Positions 29,684-37,082 of a stretch of DNA of 44,937 nucleotides are shown piece after piece. Below the pieces are notes generated by a model that had not been told where the DNA came from, ran no database searches, and worked only from the letters and a program-made list of their open reading frames with translations. Source of the stretch: Limisphaerales bacterium (GTDB lineage Bacteria > Verrucomicrobiota > Verrucomicrobiia > Limisphaerales > UBA1100); NCBI GenBank assembly GCA_014382585.1, contig JACNJL010000020.1, positions 1-44,937 on the forward strand, written 5' to 3'. Position 1 is the stretch's first letter, and each line of letters opens with the position of its first letter. A program made the translations under genes and the position numbers.

Positions 29684-32667
29684 ACCCTACACGTCAAATT
29701 TTACTGTTAACCCTGTTGCTGGCGAGCGGCGTTTTGCACGCCGCCAAGCCCGCTGCCCCGCCTGCGCCGACAGCCATCAATGCCGATGCATTGGCCGCCA
29801 AAGAAGCTGTGCAGAAATTAGCCAATCGGCTTACTCCGTCGTTGCCCCCAATGCGCATCGGGATCCCCACTCCCATGGAGGAATACGGCCTGAGCATTGG
29901 CGATATCACGGTGACCCGTGTTTACAATCCACTCGGTCAACTGGCTTTAAATAAACATCTTCTGTTGAGCCGTCGGCTCAATCGGGTGACCAATCCGTGG
30001 GAAGAACTCGCGCCGGGCACCGCCATTGAAGTCGATGGCCGTAAAGCGGTGATCGTTCAAATTGAACCCGCTGCGGCGCCCAAAGATTTGGGTGCCGCCA
30101 ATCTGCGGGTGACCATTCGTGCTCAGGAAATTGGCGGGCCAGAAATGAGGCTCACGTGGCAACAGGAATTACTCACCCTCAACCACCGTGTAGAGGCCAA
30201 GGAACGGCGCGGGATTGTCAATCGCGTCAAAAATGAATTACGCGTGGGTTCGCACCTGATTGTGGAGGGAAACCGCGCGATCATCACCGCCCTCTCGCTC
30301 ACCGCGCTAGCCGGTGCCGCGCGCGAGGCCAACCCGCCCCACACACTCCGCGCCCGATACAGCGGCATCAGTAGCCCGCCCGGCGAGCTCACAGGCCAGG
30401 AAAACCGCGCTGAATCCCGTTCGGAACCCACCTGGCATTTCCTGCATAAACCCACCAGCGGCGGCGCCCATACCCAGCCACGAACGATGGCCGATAGCAG
30501 CATCCGAATGGTCACCTGGTCATTCGTCCAGCGCTCTGTGGATGGCAACCCCGATCCCGAAGGCGTCAAGCCCAGTGTAATAATTGTTCATCGTCGACGC
30601 GGTTTGGTAACGCGCATAGAGGCCCCCGTGGATGACCCCAACGTGGCGCGCATTGAAGCGCAATTTTCATTCGATGGCCGCGTGCTGAACCGCTCGTTCG
30701 ATTGGCAACTCACCCGTAATGCCGCCCGAAACGTGCAGTGGGAACTCCGGCCGCATCCCTCGGAAACGTACGTGCTGATGTACGCCGTCAACGACCCCAA
30801 CATTCGGTTCCAAGTCACTCCGCGCAGTTTGATCGAGGCCAACGAACGTGCCATGGCCAGCCTGCACTCCATGCGCAACCCCAATGCCGCCCGGCCGACT
30901 CTGGGGCATATTCCTAATTTCAGCACCAACTCCGTAGAACAACAACTCCGTATCCTCGATAACATTTACCAAAGCGATGCCTCACAAGTCATTAAAGGAG
31001 AAGCCAAACGACAGACCGTGATCACCCTCGCGCAACGTTATGAACGCCGGGCCATCCACAAAAAATCCCTCGCCAACGAACAAAAGTTAAGGGCGAAGAT
31101 GGCATTGGCCGCCGCCCGCCATCTCGAGCTCAACGCCTGGGCTAACCAGCGCAAAGCCGATCTCCTGCGCTATCAATTACCCACGGCAGACCTTTCCGCG
31201 CTTGAGCTGGGTGCAGATCTGGCTCGGCCCAAGGATTTGGAAATGACGCTTACCACCATCGGCGATGCCGACCAAGCCGTGGCTGAATACGAACAAGCCA
31301 CCCAAAGCAAGAGCCTCAGCGATAAGGCGCAGGATTACGCTGAGTTTTTCCGCAAAGCCCGGGTACAGGGAAACCGCGCCGATGAATTGCGCGCCGACGC
31401 CAAGAAACGCCGGGCGACAATCCACGATTACGAAAGCGAAACCACCCAGCTATACCTGCGCTCACTGAAGATGTGGCAGGAATACATCCTGCGAACCGAA
31501 GGCCTGCAGAAAGAAGAGCGCGGCCTCTTCGATCGCGGGCTGGTGGATAACCCGCTGCCACCGGATCCGCTCATCCCTGAAATCCTGCTACGCCAAGGCT
31601 GGATTTATCGTGAGCTGGGCCTTCCGGAAGAATCGGTGGACACATTTTTTGGCGTGCTTGCCTCTTCGATCAGGCAACAGGTGGACAACCTCGTACGATT
31701 CGATCGCATCAGCCTCGTGGCCCAAAGCCAGATCGCCAACGCTTATTACGAAGCACCCCAAAAACTTGAGGATTACCAACTTGCCGTCGAGAAGCTTCAA
31801 ATAATTATGAAGCAACCTGCCGATGAACGCGCCGAAGATCACGAATTGGATCTCGAGCAAATTCAATTGCGCTACATGCGGGCGGTGTACAACGCCATCC
31901 GCGCCATTGACCGCCGCCTCACCCGCGACAACCGCCGCCTCAAAATGCTCTCAAACAGCACACTGGCCAGTGACAAACTGCAATCCCAGATTGCCGTTTT
32001 AGCGAAAGACCGCAACGAACACTGGCGCAGCCTCGCCGAACAATCCGCGCTATTCATCGAGCAATATACCAAGACGCTCTCCCGCCAAAGCGTCCGCTAT
32101 GATGGCGAAGTACGATACTATAAAATTCTCGCCCATCAAGCCCTCGGCAACGAGCAGCACGTGCAACGCGAAATAGAAGTGCTGCTCCAAAACTCCTCCG
32201 TCACCAGTGAGCTTGAGGTCGTGTGGGAAGGCACGCGCCTGCAAATCGTGATGGACATCGCCAACTTACTTTACGCCGAAGCCATTCAGCTCCAAGGTGA
32301 TTTGGAGCAACTTGCCCAACTCCCCGGTGAACCCACGCCGGGGCAAAACGCAAAAATCATCGCGGTGCAGCCGCGCTTGCACGACTCCCTGCAGACACAC
32401 CTCAACGCCGCCATCACCTACTACCAATGGGCCCAAAGCCGTGATCAAACTTATCGCAGTCAGATTTTCCTCCGCCAGCAACTCGCCTTTTGCCACGAAC
32501 GCCTCGGCCAGAAAAGCAAAGCGCTGGATTATTACAACCAACTCATCCGGTTATTTGAACTGCACCCGAACGACCTCACACCGGCATTAACTCTGGTAAA
32601 ACACACGACCCTTTTCCGTCAGAACAATTTACGCATCGAAATCAAGCAACTCAACAAAAGCAACTGA
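29680..32667 (+). CDS. Large secreted TPR-like protein of unknown function
   Basis: A 995-residue protein with a clear signal peptide (MNPTRQILLLTLLLASGVLHA). Residues about 55-390 hold beta-rich segments: GIPTPMEEYGLSIGDITVTR, NPWEELAPGTAIEVDGRKAV and SSIRMVTWSFVQRSVDGNP. From about residue 425 it becomes almost wholly alpha-helical, with TPR-like helix pairs (PEILLRQGWIYRELGLPEES, IANAYYEAPQKLEDYQLAVE, QLAFCHERLGQKSKALDYYN). I cannot give a family. It is encoded inside the flgF-flgN operon, starting on the stop of the preceding gene. It may be a periplasmic scaffold or an outer disk-like part, but nothing in the sequence proves that. Confidence 0.7.
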   Translation: MNPTRQILLLTLLLASGVLHAAKPAAPPAPTAINADALAAKEAVQKLANRLTPSLPPMRIGIPTPMEEYGLSIGDITVTRVYNPLGQLALNKHLLLSRRLNRVTNPWEELAPGTAIEVDGRKAVIVQIEPAAAPKDLGAANLRVTIRAQEIGGPEMRLTWQQELLTLNHRVEAKERRGIVNRVKNELRVGSHLIVEGNRAIITALSLTALAGAAREANPPHTLRARYSGISSPPGELTGQENRAESRSEPTWHFLHKPTSGGAHTQPRTMADSSIRMVTWSFVQRSVDGNPDPEGVKPSVIIVHRRRGLVTRIEAPVDDPNVARIEAQFSFDGRVLNRSFDWQLTRNAARNVQWELRPHPSETYVLMYAVNDPNIRFQVTPRSLIEANERAMASLHSMRNPNAARPTLGHIPNFSTNSVEQQLRILDNIYQSDASQVIKGEAKRQTVITLAQRYERRAIHKKSLANEQKLRAKMALAAARHLELNAWANQRKADLLRYQLPTADLSALELGADLARPKDLEMTLTTIGDADQAVAEYEQATQSKSLSDKAQDYAEFFRKARVQGNRADELRADAKKRRATIHDYESETTQLYLRSLKMWQEYILRTEGLQKEERGLFDRGLVDNPLPPDPLIPEILLRQGWIYRELGLPEESVDTFFGVLASSIRQQVDNLVRFDRISLVAQSQIANAYYEAPQKLEDYQLAVEKLQIIMKQPADERAEDHELDLEQIQLRYMRAVYNAIRAIDRRLTRDNRRLKMLSNSTLASDKLQSQIAVLAKDRNEHWRSLAEQSALFIEQYTKTLSRQSVRYDGEVRYYKILAHQALGNEQHVQREIEVLLQNSSVTSELEVVWEGTRLQIVMDIANLLYAEAIQLQGDLEQLAQLPGEPTPGQNAKIIAVQPRLHDSLQTHLNAAITYYQWAQSRDQTYRSQIFLRQQLAFCHERLGQKSKALDYYNQLIRLFELHPNDLTPALTLVKHTTLFRQNNLRIEIKQLNKSN

Positions 32668-32685
32668 CCCCTTAACCCCAACCTG

Positions 32686-33135
32686 ATGAGCTTCCCCCCA
32701 GAATCGCTTCATCCTGGAACCGGCGACGGCTTGCCCGCGCTGGAGCAGGAGCTTCGTGCCCATCTCACTTTATGCGGCGAACTCCTCGCCGTCGTGCAGC
32801 GCGAACACCAACAACTCAAGACCGGCCAGGTGGACGATCTCAACGCCTTACTCCAAGCGCGTGAAGGAATGCTCGAGCGCCTCACGCGCGCGCAGGAAAC
32901 GCTCTTCACCCACAAGGACACGTGGATGGCACTCAACCCCACGCAGCGCGAGCAACACCCCACTATCGCCGCGCTCATCCGGCAGGATCTCGATCTCATT
33001 ATGAAAATCGTTTCGCTCGATCGCGAAAACGAACAGCTCCTCCTCCGCCACAAACTCGTGCCTGCAAATCATCTCCCCCCCGCCCAGCGCCAAAACCCCA
33101 ATCTCATTGCGCGGATGTACAAAGATCAGCCCTAG
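32686..33135 (+). CDS. Second FlgN-like helical chaperone candidate
   Basis: A 149-residue, mostly helical protein. LEQELRAHLTLCGELLAVVQ, then REHQQLKTGQVDDLNALLQA and REGMLERLTRAQETLFTH matches the FlgN opening (L...E...L..GD.D.L..LL..K..LL..L). It is shorter than FlgN at 28560 and differs in its second half. It could serve a different export substrate, for example the hook or a secreted protein of this operon. The name is a family guess. Confidence 0.55.
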   Translation: MSFPPESLHPGTGDGLPALEQELRAHLTLCGELLAVVQREHQQLKTGQVDDLNALLQAREGMLERLTRAQETLFTHKDTWMALNPTQREQHPTIAALIRQDLDLIMKIVSLDRENEQLLLRHKLVPANHLPPAQRQNPNLIARMYKDQP

Positions 33136-33138
33136 AAA

Positions 33139-34557
33139 ATGTCCATCGAGAAAGTCATCATGGTCGCGCAGGAAGAATTCCTCCGCAAACAGGTCTCGCA
33201 ATACCTGCGTAAAAAACGCATCGACGTCGCCGAGTGCGGCACCATCCAGGAAGCCCACGATTTCATGGGCAAAGGCAATTTCGATTTGATGTTGCTCGAC
33301 CAATCGTTGCCCGACGGCGAGGGCGCGGAGTTTTTGGAAGAGGTCAACCTCCGCCCCGCCAAACCGATGGTGGTGATGATGGGCGCCGAAGGCTCGGTGG
33401 ATCTCGCCGTGCAATGCATGGCCAAGGGCGCGTTTGATTATCTACTCAAACCGTTTTCCAATGAACAGGTGGAAATCATTCTGCGCAAGGCCGAGCAATT
33501 CGCGCAGGTCCTCAACGTCAATCAATTCCTAACCAGCCAGGAAGCCGAGGATCCGGAAAACGAAATCCTTGGCGAAAGCGATTCCACCAACCAACTCCGC
33601 AAACTCATTCGTCGCGTCGCCCAAACCAACGCCACCGTGCTCATCCAGGGCGAAAACGGCACCGGCAAAGAACTCGTCGCCCACGCGATGCATCGCAACT
33701 CCAACCGCAAGGACGGCCCTTTCATCAAACTCAACTGCGCCGCGCTGCCGGAGAATCTCGTAGAAAGCGAACTCTTCGGGCACGAAAAAGGATCCTTCAC
33801 CGGTGCCACCAACAAACGCGAAGGCCGCTTCGAGCTGGCCCACGGCGGCACGATTTTCCTCGATGAAATCAGCGAACTTTCCCTGCCGCTTCAAAGCAAA
33901 CTGCTGCGCGTTTTGCAGGAACGCGAGTTCGAACGCGTCGGCGGCAACCGCACCATCAAAGTCGATGTGCGCGTGGTGGCCGCCACCAACCGCAAGCTCG
34001 ATCAAAGCGTAGAGAAAAATGAATTCCGGCAGGACCTCTATTTCCGCCTCAACGTGGTGCCCGTGCACGTGCCGCCGCTGCGCGAACGCGAAGGCGATGT
34101 GCCGCTGTTGGCCGAAGCCTTTTGCCAGCGCTTCATCCGCAACCACGGCGTGCCGGTGAAAGGGCTCGCGCCCGCATCCATCACCGCACTCCAAGCGCAC
34201 GATTGGCCCGGCAACATTCGCGAACTGCAAAACGTCCTCGAACGCGCGGTGATCCTCTGCGGCGAAGACGGCTACATCCATCCCGAACAACTCGGCCTCA
34301 CCGCCCCACCCCAAGCCGGCGCAGGCGATGCCCCCACCGGCGCCATCGAAGACAAACCCGCCGGGACTGCAGCGGCAACAACCGTTTCCAACGGCGCGCC
34401 AGCCAAGTTGGCGGATCTCGAAAAGCAGCACATTCTTTCCACGCTCAAACAATGCGAGGGCAACCGCACGCGCACCGCCGAGACACTGGACATCAACATC
34501 CGCACCCTGCGCAACAAGCTCAACGAATACAAAGAGCAGGGCGAGCCGGTCGATTGA
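33139..34557 (+). CDS. NtrC-family sigma-54 activator (FlrC/FleR/FlgR-like) with atypical receiver
   Basis: Enhancer-binding activator of 472 residues. Receiver domain at 1-120 with phosphorylation Asp 54 ([13 protein letters not shown]) and the Lys of LLKPF, but the usual Asp pair reads Q11-E12 (VAQEE). AAA+ domain at about 145-375 with Walker A GENGTGKE (about 171-178), the sigma-54 contact loop GSFTGA (about 217-222), Walker [11 protein letters not shown] and the arginine-finger region [21 protein letters not shown] Fis-type HTH ends the protein ([20 protein letters not shown]). It sits in the flagellar operon and fits the four sigma-54 promoters in the window. No histidine kinase is encoded nearby. 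Confidence 0.93.
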   Translation: MSIEKVIMVAQEEFLRKQVSQYLRKKRIDVAECGTIQEAHDFMGKGNFDLMLLDQSLPDGEGAEFLEEVNLRPAKPMVVMMGAEGSVDLAVQCMAKGAFDYLLKPFSNEQVEIILRKAEQFAQVLNVNQFLTSQEAEDPENEILGESDSTNQLRKLIRRVAQTNATVLIQGENGTGKELVAHAMHRNSNRKDGPFIKLNCAALPENLVESELFGHEKGSFTGATNKREGRFELAHGGTIFLDEISELSLPLQSKLLRVLQEREFERVGGNRTIKVDVRVVAATNRKLDQSVEKNEFRQDLYFRLNVVPVHVPPLREREGDVPLLAEAFCQRFIRNHGVPVKGLAPASITALQAHDWPGNIRELQNVLERAVILCGEDGYIHPEQLGLTAPPQAGAGDAPTGAIEDKPAGTAAATTVSNGAPAKLADLEKQHILSTLKQCEGNRTRTAETLDINIRTLRNKLNEYKEQGEPVD

Positions 34558-34588
34558 TCGCGCGCGCGGTTTCTGTTACAACGCCGGC

Positions 34589-36016
34589 ATGTCCGGGCCG
34601 GACTCCCCTACTTTAACCCCGCTGCAACTGGGCCAACGCTGCCGTGAACACGGTGAACTGGCGCAAGCCGAAGCACACTTGCGCTCCGCGTTGGAAGCGG
34701 AGCCCGCGCTGCTGCCCGCCCATCTCGAGCTGGGATTGGTGCAGCAAATGCACGAGGACTGGCCCGCCGCGCGCGAATGCTTTGAGGCCGCCCACGCGCT
34801 GGACGCCAGCAACCCGCAAATCCTCAACGCCATCGGCTACTGCTGGCAACGCGAAGGTCAGTTTCGCAAAGCCATCACACCCTGGCGGCAAGCGGTAAAA
34901 CTGGATGCCAACTATGCCCAAGTTTGGCAAAATCTCGCGCTCGCCCACGAGCACCTCAATGAACTCGCCGAGGCGATCGAGTGCCATCAACAGGCCGTGG
35001 CGCTGCAGCCCGAAGACGCCAACGCGCATCGATTACTCGGAATGGCGCAGTTGGATTTTGGCCTGCACGATGCCGCGCGCAAATGCAATGCGCGCGCGCT
35101 GGAACTCGCTCCGGAAGATCCGGAAGCGCATTGGCAGCGATTTTTCCTGCGCGCATTGGAGGGCGATTTCCCCGACGCGTGGGTGGATTACGAATGGCGT
35201 TTCAAACTCCCCGGCCGCACCACTCCAGACGTAGCGTTTGAGATTCCCCGCTGGGACGGACAGCCCGCCCACGAAGGCACGCTGCTGTTGCACGCCGAGC
35301 AGGGCTTTGGCGACACGCTGCAAATGCTGCGTTACCTCCCGCGCATCGCGATGCGGGTGAGGCGCGTGCAGCTTTGCGCCCCGCGTCCGCTTTTGCCATT
35401 GTTGGAAAATGTGCCCAGCCTCAATGAAGTTTTTGCCCATGTGCCGCAAACTCCCACCGCCGATTTTCATTTGCCGCTAATGAGCCTACCCGGTGAGTTT
35501 GGCGATTCACTGGAAACGTTTCCCAACGAAACGCCTTATTTAAAAGCGCCCGCTGGCCACCCCGTGCTGCCGCCCAGAAACGGCTCCCGCCCGCGGGTGG
35601 GACTGGCGTGGCGCGGCTCAGGCTCGCAACCGCTGGATCGCCGTTCACTGCCCGATACAGCGTTGGCAGTGCTACGGGAGGCAGAGGTTGATTGGTTTTC
35701 ACTGCAGCCGGAGGGCGATGCGCCAGAAGGGTTCACGGATTTATCAGCACAGCTCACGGATTTTGGGGCCACGGCGCGGGTCATGGATGAGCTGGATTTG
35801 GTGGTGAGCGTGGACACTGCGGCGGCGCATTTGGCCGGCGCGCTGGGCCGGCCAACGTGGGTGCTGCTTTCGTTTGCGCCGGATTGGCGCTGGCTGTGGA
35901 CGGGGGATTCCAGCCCGTGGTATCCGGAGGCGCGACTATTTCGTCAGGAACAAAATGAAGATTGGCGACCGCTCATCCGCCGCGTGTTGCGGGCCTTACA
36001 AGAATTGAAGGCATAA
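34589..36016 (+). CDS. TPR-glycosyltransferase, candidate flagellin glycosyltransferase
   Basis: A 475-residue protein. Residues about 10-200 hold five or six TPRs (AEAHLRSALEAEPALLPAHL, NPQILNAIGYCWQREGQFRK, AQVWQNLALAHEHLNELAEA). Residues about 210-475 resemble a GT-B glycosyltransferase of the heptosyltransferase/GT41 kind found in TPR-GT fusions: LLLHAEQGFGDTLQMLRYLP, then RPRVGLAWRGSGSQPLDRRS and DLVVSVDTAAAHLAGALGRP, TWVLLSFAPDWRW. It is the last plus-strand gene, converging on flagellin. Such enzymes are known to glycosylate flagellins in other bacteria; that link here is inference from position. The ATG at 34589 is used; an earlier open frame lies inside the activator gene. Confidence 0.8.
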   Translation: MSGPDSPTLTPLQLGQRCREHGELAQAEAHLRSALEAEPALLPAHLELGLVQQMHEDWPAARECFEAAHALDASNPQILNAIGYCWQREGQFRKAITPWRQAVKLDANYAQVWQNLALAHEHLNELAEAIECHQQAVALQPEDANAHRLLGMAQLDFGLHDAARKCNARALELAPEDPEAHWQRFFLRALEGDFPDAWVDYEWRFKLPGRTTPDVAFEIPRWDGQPAHEGTLLLHAEQGFGDTLQMLRYLPRIAMRVRRVQLCAPRPLLPLLENVPSLNEVFAHVPQTPTADFHLPLMSLPGEFGDSLETFPNETPYLKAPAGHPVLPPRNGSRPRVGLAWRGSGSQPLDRRSLPDTALAVLREAEVDWFSLQPEGDAPEGFTDLSAQLTDFGATARVMDELDLVVSVDTAAAHLAGALGRPTWVLLSFAPDWRWLWTGDSSPWYPEARLFRQEQNEDWRPLIRRVLRALQELKA

Positions 36017-36044
36017 AAAAAGAGGCGACCCCGAAGGGTCGCCT
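36015..36044 (-). terminator. Strong rho-independent terminator of flagellin
   Basis: On the minus strand a 9-bp stem (AGGCGACCC / GGGTCGCCT) carries a UUCG tetraloop and is followed by seven T. It lies 28 nt past the flagellin stop and touches the end of the converging glycosyltransferase gene. The plus side lacks a T-tract, so it mainly stops flagellin transcription. Confidence 0.92.
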
Positions 36045-36071
36045 GTGATTGGTTGGATAACCGTTTGACTA

Positions 36072-36863
36072 CTACTGCAGGAGGCGGAGGGCCGACTGCG
36101 GCAGGAGGTTGGCTTGCGCCAGCATCGCGGTACCGGATTGGACCAGGATGTTGTAGCGGGCGAACTGAGTGCTCTCCGTCGCGACGTCCACATCTTTGAT
36201 GCGGCTCACGGAAGCGGACAGGTTCTCACTCAGAATGCCGAGCTGCTCGTTGGTGAGGTTCAGGCGCTGAATGTTACCACCGATTTGCGCACGGTGAGTC
36301 GACACGTTTTCGATCGACGTGGTCAAGGTGCTCATGGTGCTGGTCACAGTGAAACCGGAGGCGATCACGGAGGTGATGTCCGTATCGTTCAGGTCACTGG
36401 CGTTCAGCGTCCAAGTATTGCCTTCGCTGTCTTTGGTCACGGCCAGGCCGGAACCGTCGAACAAGCTCACGCCGTTGAACTCTTTGGTGCCCAAATCGCT
36501 GATGTAATTCTTCAGGTCAGTGAACTCCGTGTTGTAGTTGGCCTTGTCATTCGAGGACTTCGTCGAATCGTTTGCAAGGTTCATCAACTCACTCATACGG
36601 TCCAAAGCTTTGGAGACTTTTCCGAGAAAGCCATCCTGAGTTTGGCTGTAGGACAGCGCGCTTGAGACGTTGTTGGAAGCAGCGTTGTTCCGGCTGATCT
36701 GGGCGTCGAACTTTGTCGCGACAGCCAAACCGGCAGCATCATCTTGAGGTGAAACGATCTTCGAACCTGAAGCCAAGCGGCTTAAGGCACCATTCAACTT
36801 GCTTGTGGAATCTGCGAGCAAACGCGCACTGCGGGCCGCACCGATATTTGTATTTATTACCAT
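36072..36863 (-). CDS. fliC: Flagellin
   Basis: Filament subunit of 263 residues, a short flagellin with a small central domain. The N-terminal D0/D1 part is clear: VINTNIGAARSARLLADSTS, then LNGALSRLASGSKIVSPQDD and AAGLAVATKFDAQIS. The C-terminus has NEQLGILSENLSASVSRIKD, VDVATESTQFARYNILVQSG and TAMLAQANLLPQSALRLLQ. The central region (about 135-190) is reduced, with DGSGLAVTKDSEGNTWTLNA and many Ser/Thr that could carry sugars. GGAG lies 9 nt before the ATG. It stands alone on the minus strand between its own sigma-28-like promoters and a strong terminator. It is the only flagellin in the window. Confidence 0.97.
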   Translation of the reverse strand: MVINTNIGAARSARLLADSTSKLNGALSRLASGSKIVSPQDDAAGLAVATKFDAQISRNNAASNNVSSALSYSQTQDGFLGKVSKALDRMSELMNLANDSTKSSNDKANYNTEFTDLKNYISDLGTKEFNGVSLFDGSGLAVTKDSEGNTWTLNASDLNDTDITSVIASGFTVTSTMSTLTTSIENVSTHRAQIGGNIQRLNLTNEQLGILSENLSASVSRIKDVDVATESTQFARYNILVQSGTAMLAQANLLPQSALRLLQ

Positions 36864-36888
36864 TTTGACAACTCCATTTGTCTGTTAA

Positions 36889-36906
36889 GACGGCGTCCTT
36901 GCCGTC
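36889..36906 (-). promoter_or_regulatory. Hairpin in the flagellin mRNA leader
   Basis: GACGGC and GCCGTC form a perfect 6-bp stem with a 6-nt loop, 26 nt upstream of the flagellin ATG and clear of its GGAG ribosome site. From the nearer promoter it would sit at the very 5' end of the message; from the farther one it is in mid-leader. It may slow mRNA decay. Confidence 0.45.
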
Positions 36907-36914
36907 GAGATGTT

Positions 36915-36942
36915 TTAGAGGCATCACACCCTCCGTGCTTTA
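36915..36942 (-). promoter_or_regulatory. Weaker second sigma-28-like site before flagellin
   Basis: Minus strand TAAAGCAC, a 12-nt spacer and GCCTCTAA. The -10 block differs from GCCGATAA at two bases. The spacer is the same length as in the better site at 36969-36996. Start would be about 36908, leaving a leader of about 45 nt. Confidence 0.35.
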
Positions 36943-36968
36943 CCAGGCGTCACGAGGCCTTACCTGTT

Positions 36969-36996
36969 AAATCGGCAAGGCAGGGGGGTGACTTTA
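36969..36996 (-). promoter_or_regulatory. fliC: Sigma-28 (FliA) promoter of flagellin
   Basis: On the minus strand TAAAGTCA, a 12-nt spacer and GCCGATTT. This matches the FliA consensus TAAAGTTT-N11-GCCGATAA in the key TAAAG and GCCGAT blocks, with one extra base of spacing, a length that sigma-D promoters of Bacillus accept. Start would be about 36962, giving a leader of about 99 nt. The T-tract of the upstream terminator ends 1 nt before the -35 block. Confidence 0.8.
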
Positions 36997-36997
36997 G

Positions 36998-37029
36998 AAA
37001 AAAAATGCGGCAATCTTCGAAGGTTGCCG
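36998..37029 (-). terminator. Second of two terminators after the HD-GYP gene
   Basis: A near-perfect 22-nt palindrome (37008-37029; CGGCAA...TTGCCG with TTCGAA in the centre), followed on the minus strand by CA and eight T. It separates the signalling operon from the flagellin promoter next to it. Confidence 0.8.
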
Positions 37030-37038
37030 AATTTCCAC

Positions 37039-37066
37039 AAAAAAGGTCGTTTTTCGGCCTTTTTTT
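37039..37066. terminator. Bidirectional terminator after the HD-GYP gene
   Basis: AGGTCG and CGGCCT form the stem (one G-T pair) with a five-base loop, flanked by an A run on one side and a T run on the other, so it can work in either direction. It lies 16 nt past the stop at 37083 and is followed by another terminator at 36998-37029. Confidence 0.8.
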
Positions 37067-37082
37067 GCTGATTACTGGCGCT

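Noticed and set aside
33529-34452. 307-codon open frame on the minus strand
   Set aside because: Antisense to the AAA+ domain of the NtrC-type activator; no motif, no ribosome site.
34328-34588. Upstream extension of the TPR-glycosyltransferase frame
   Set aside because: It overlaps the activator gene in another frame and has shadow-like composition; the ATG at 34589 begins the conserved TPR part.
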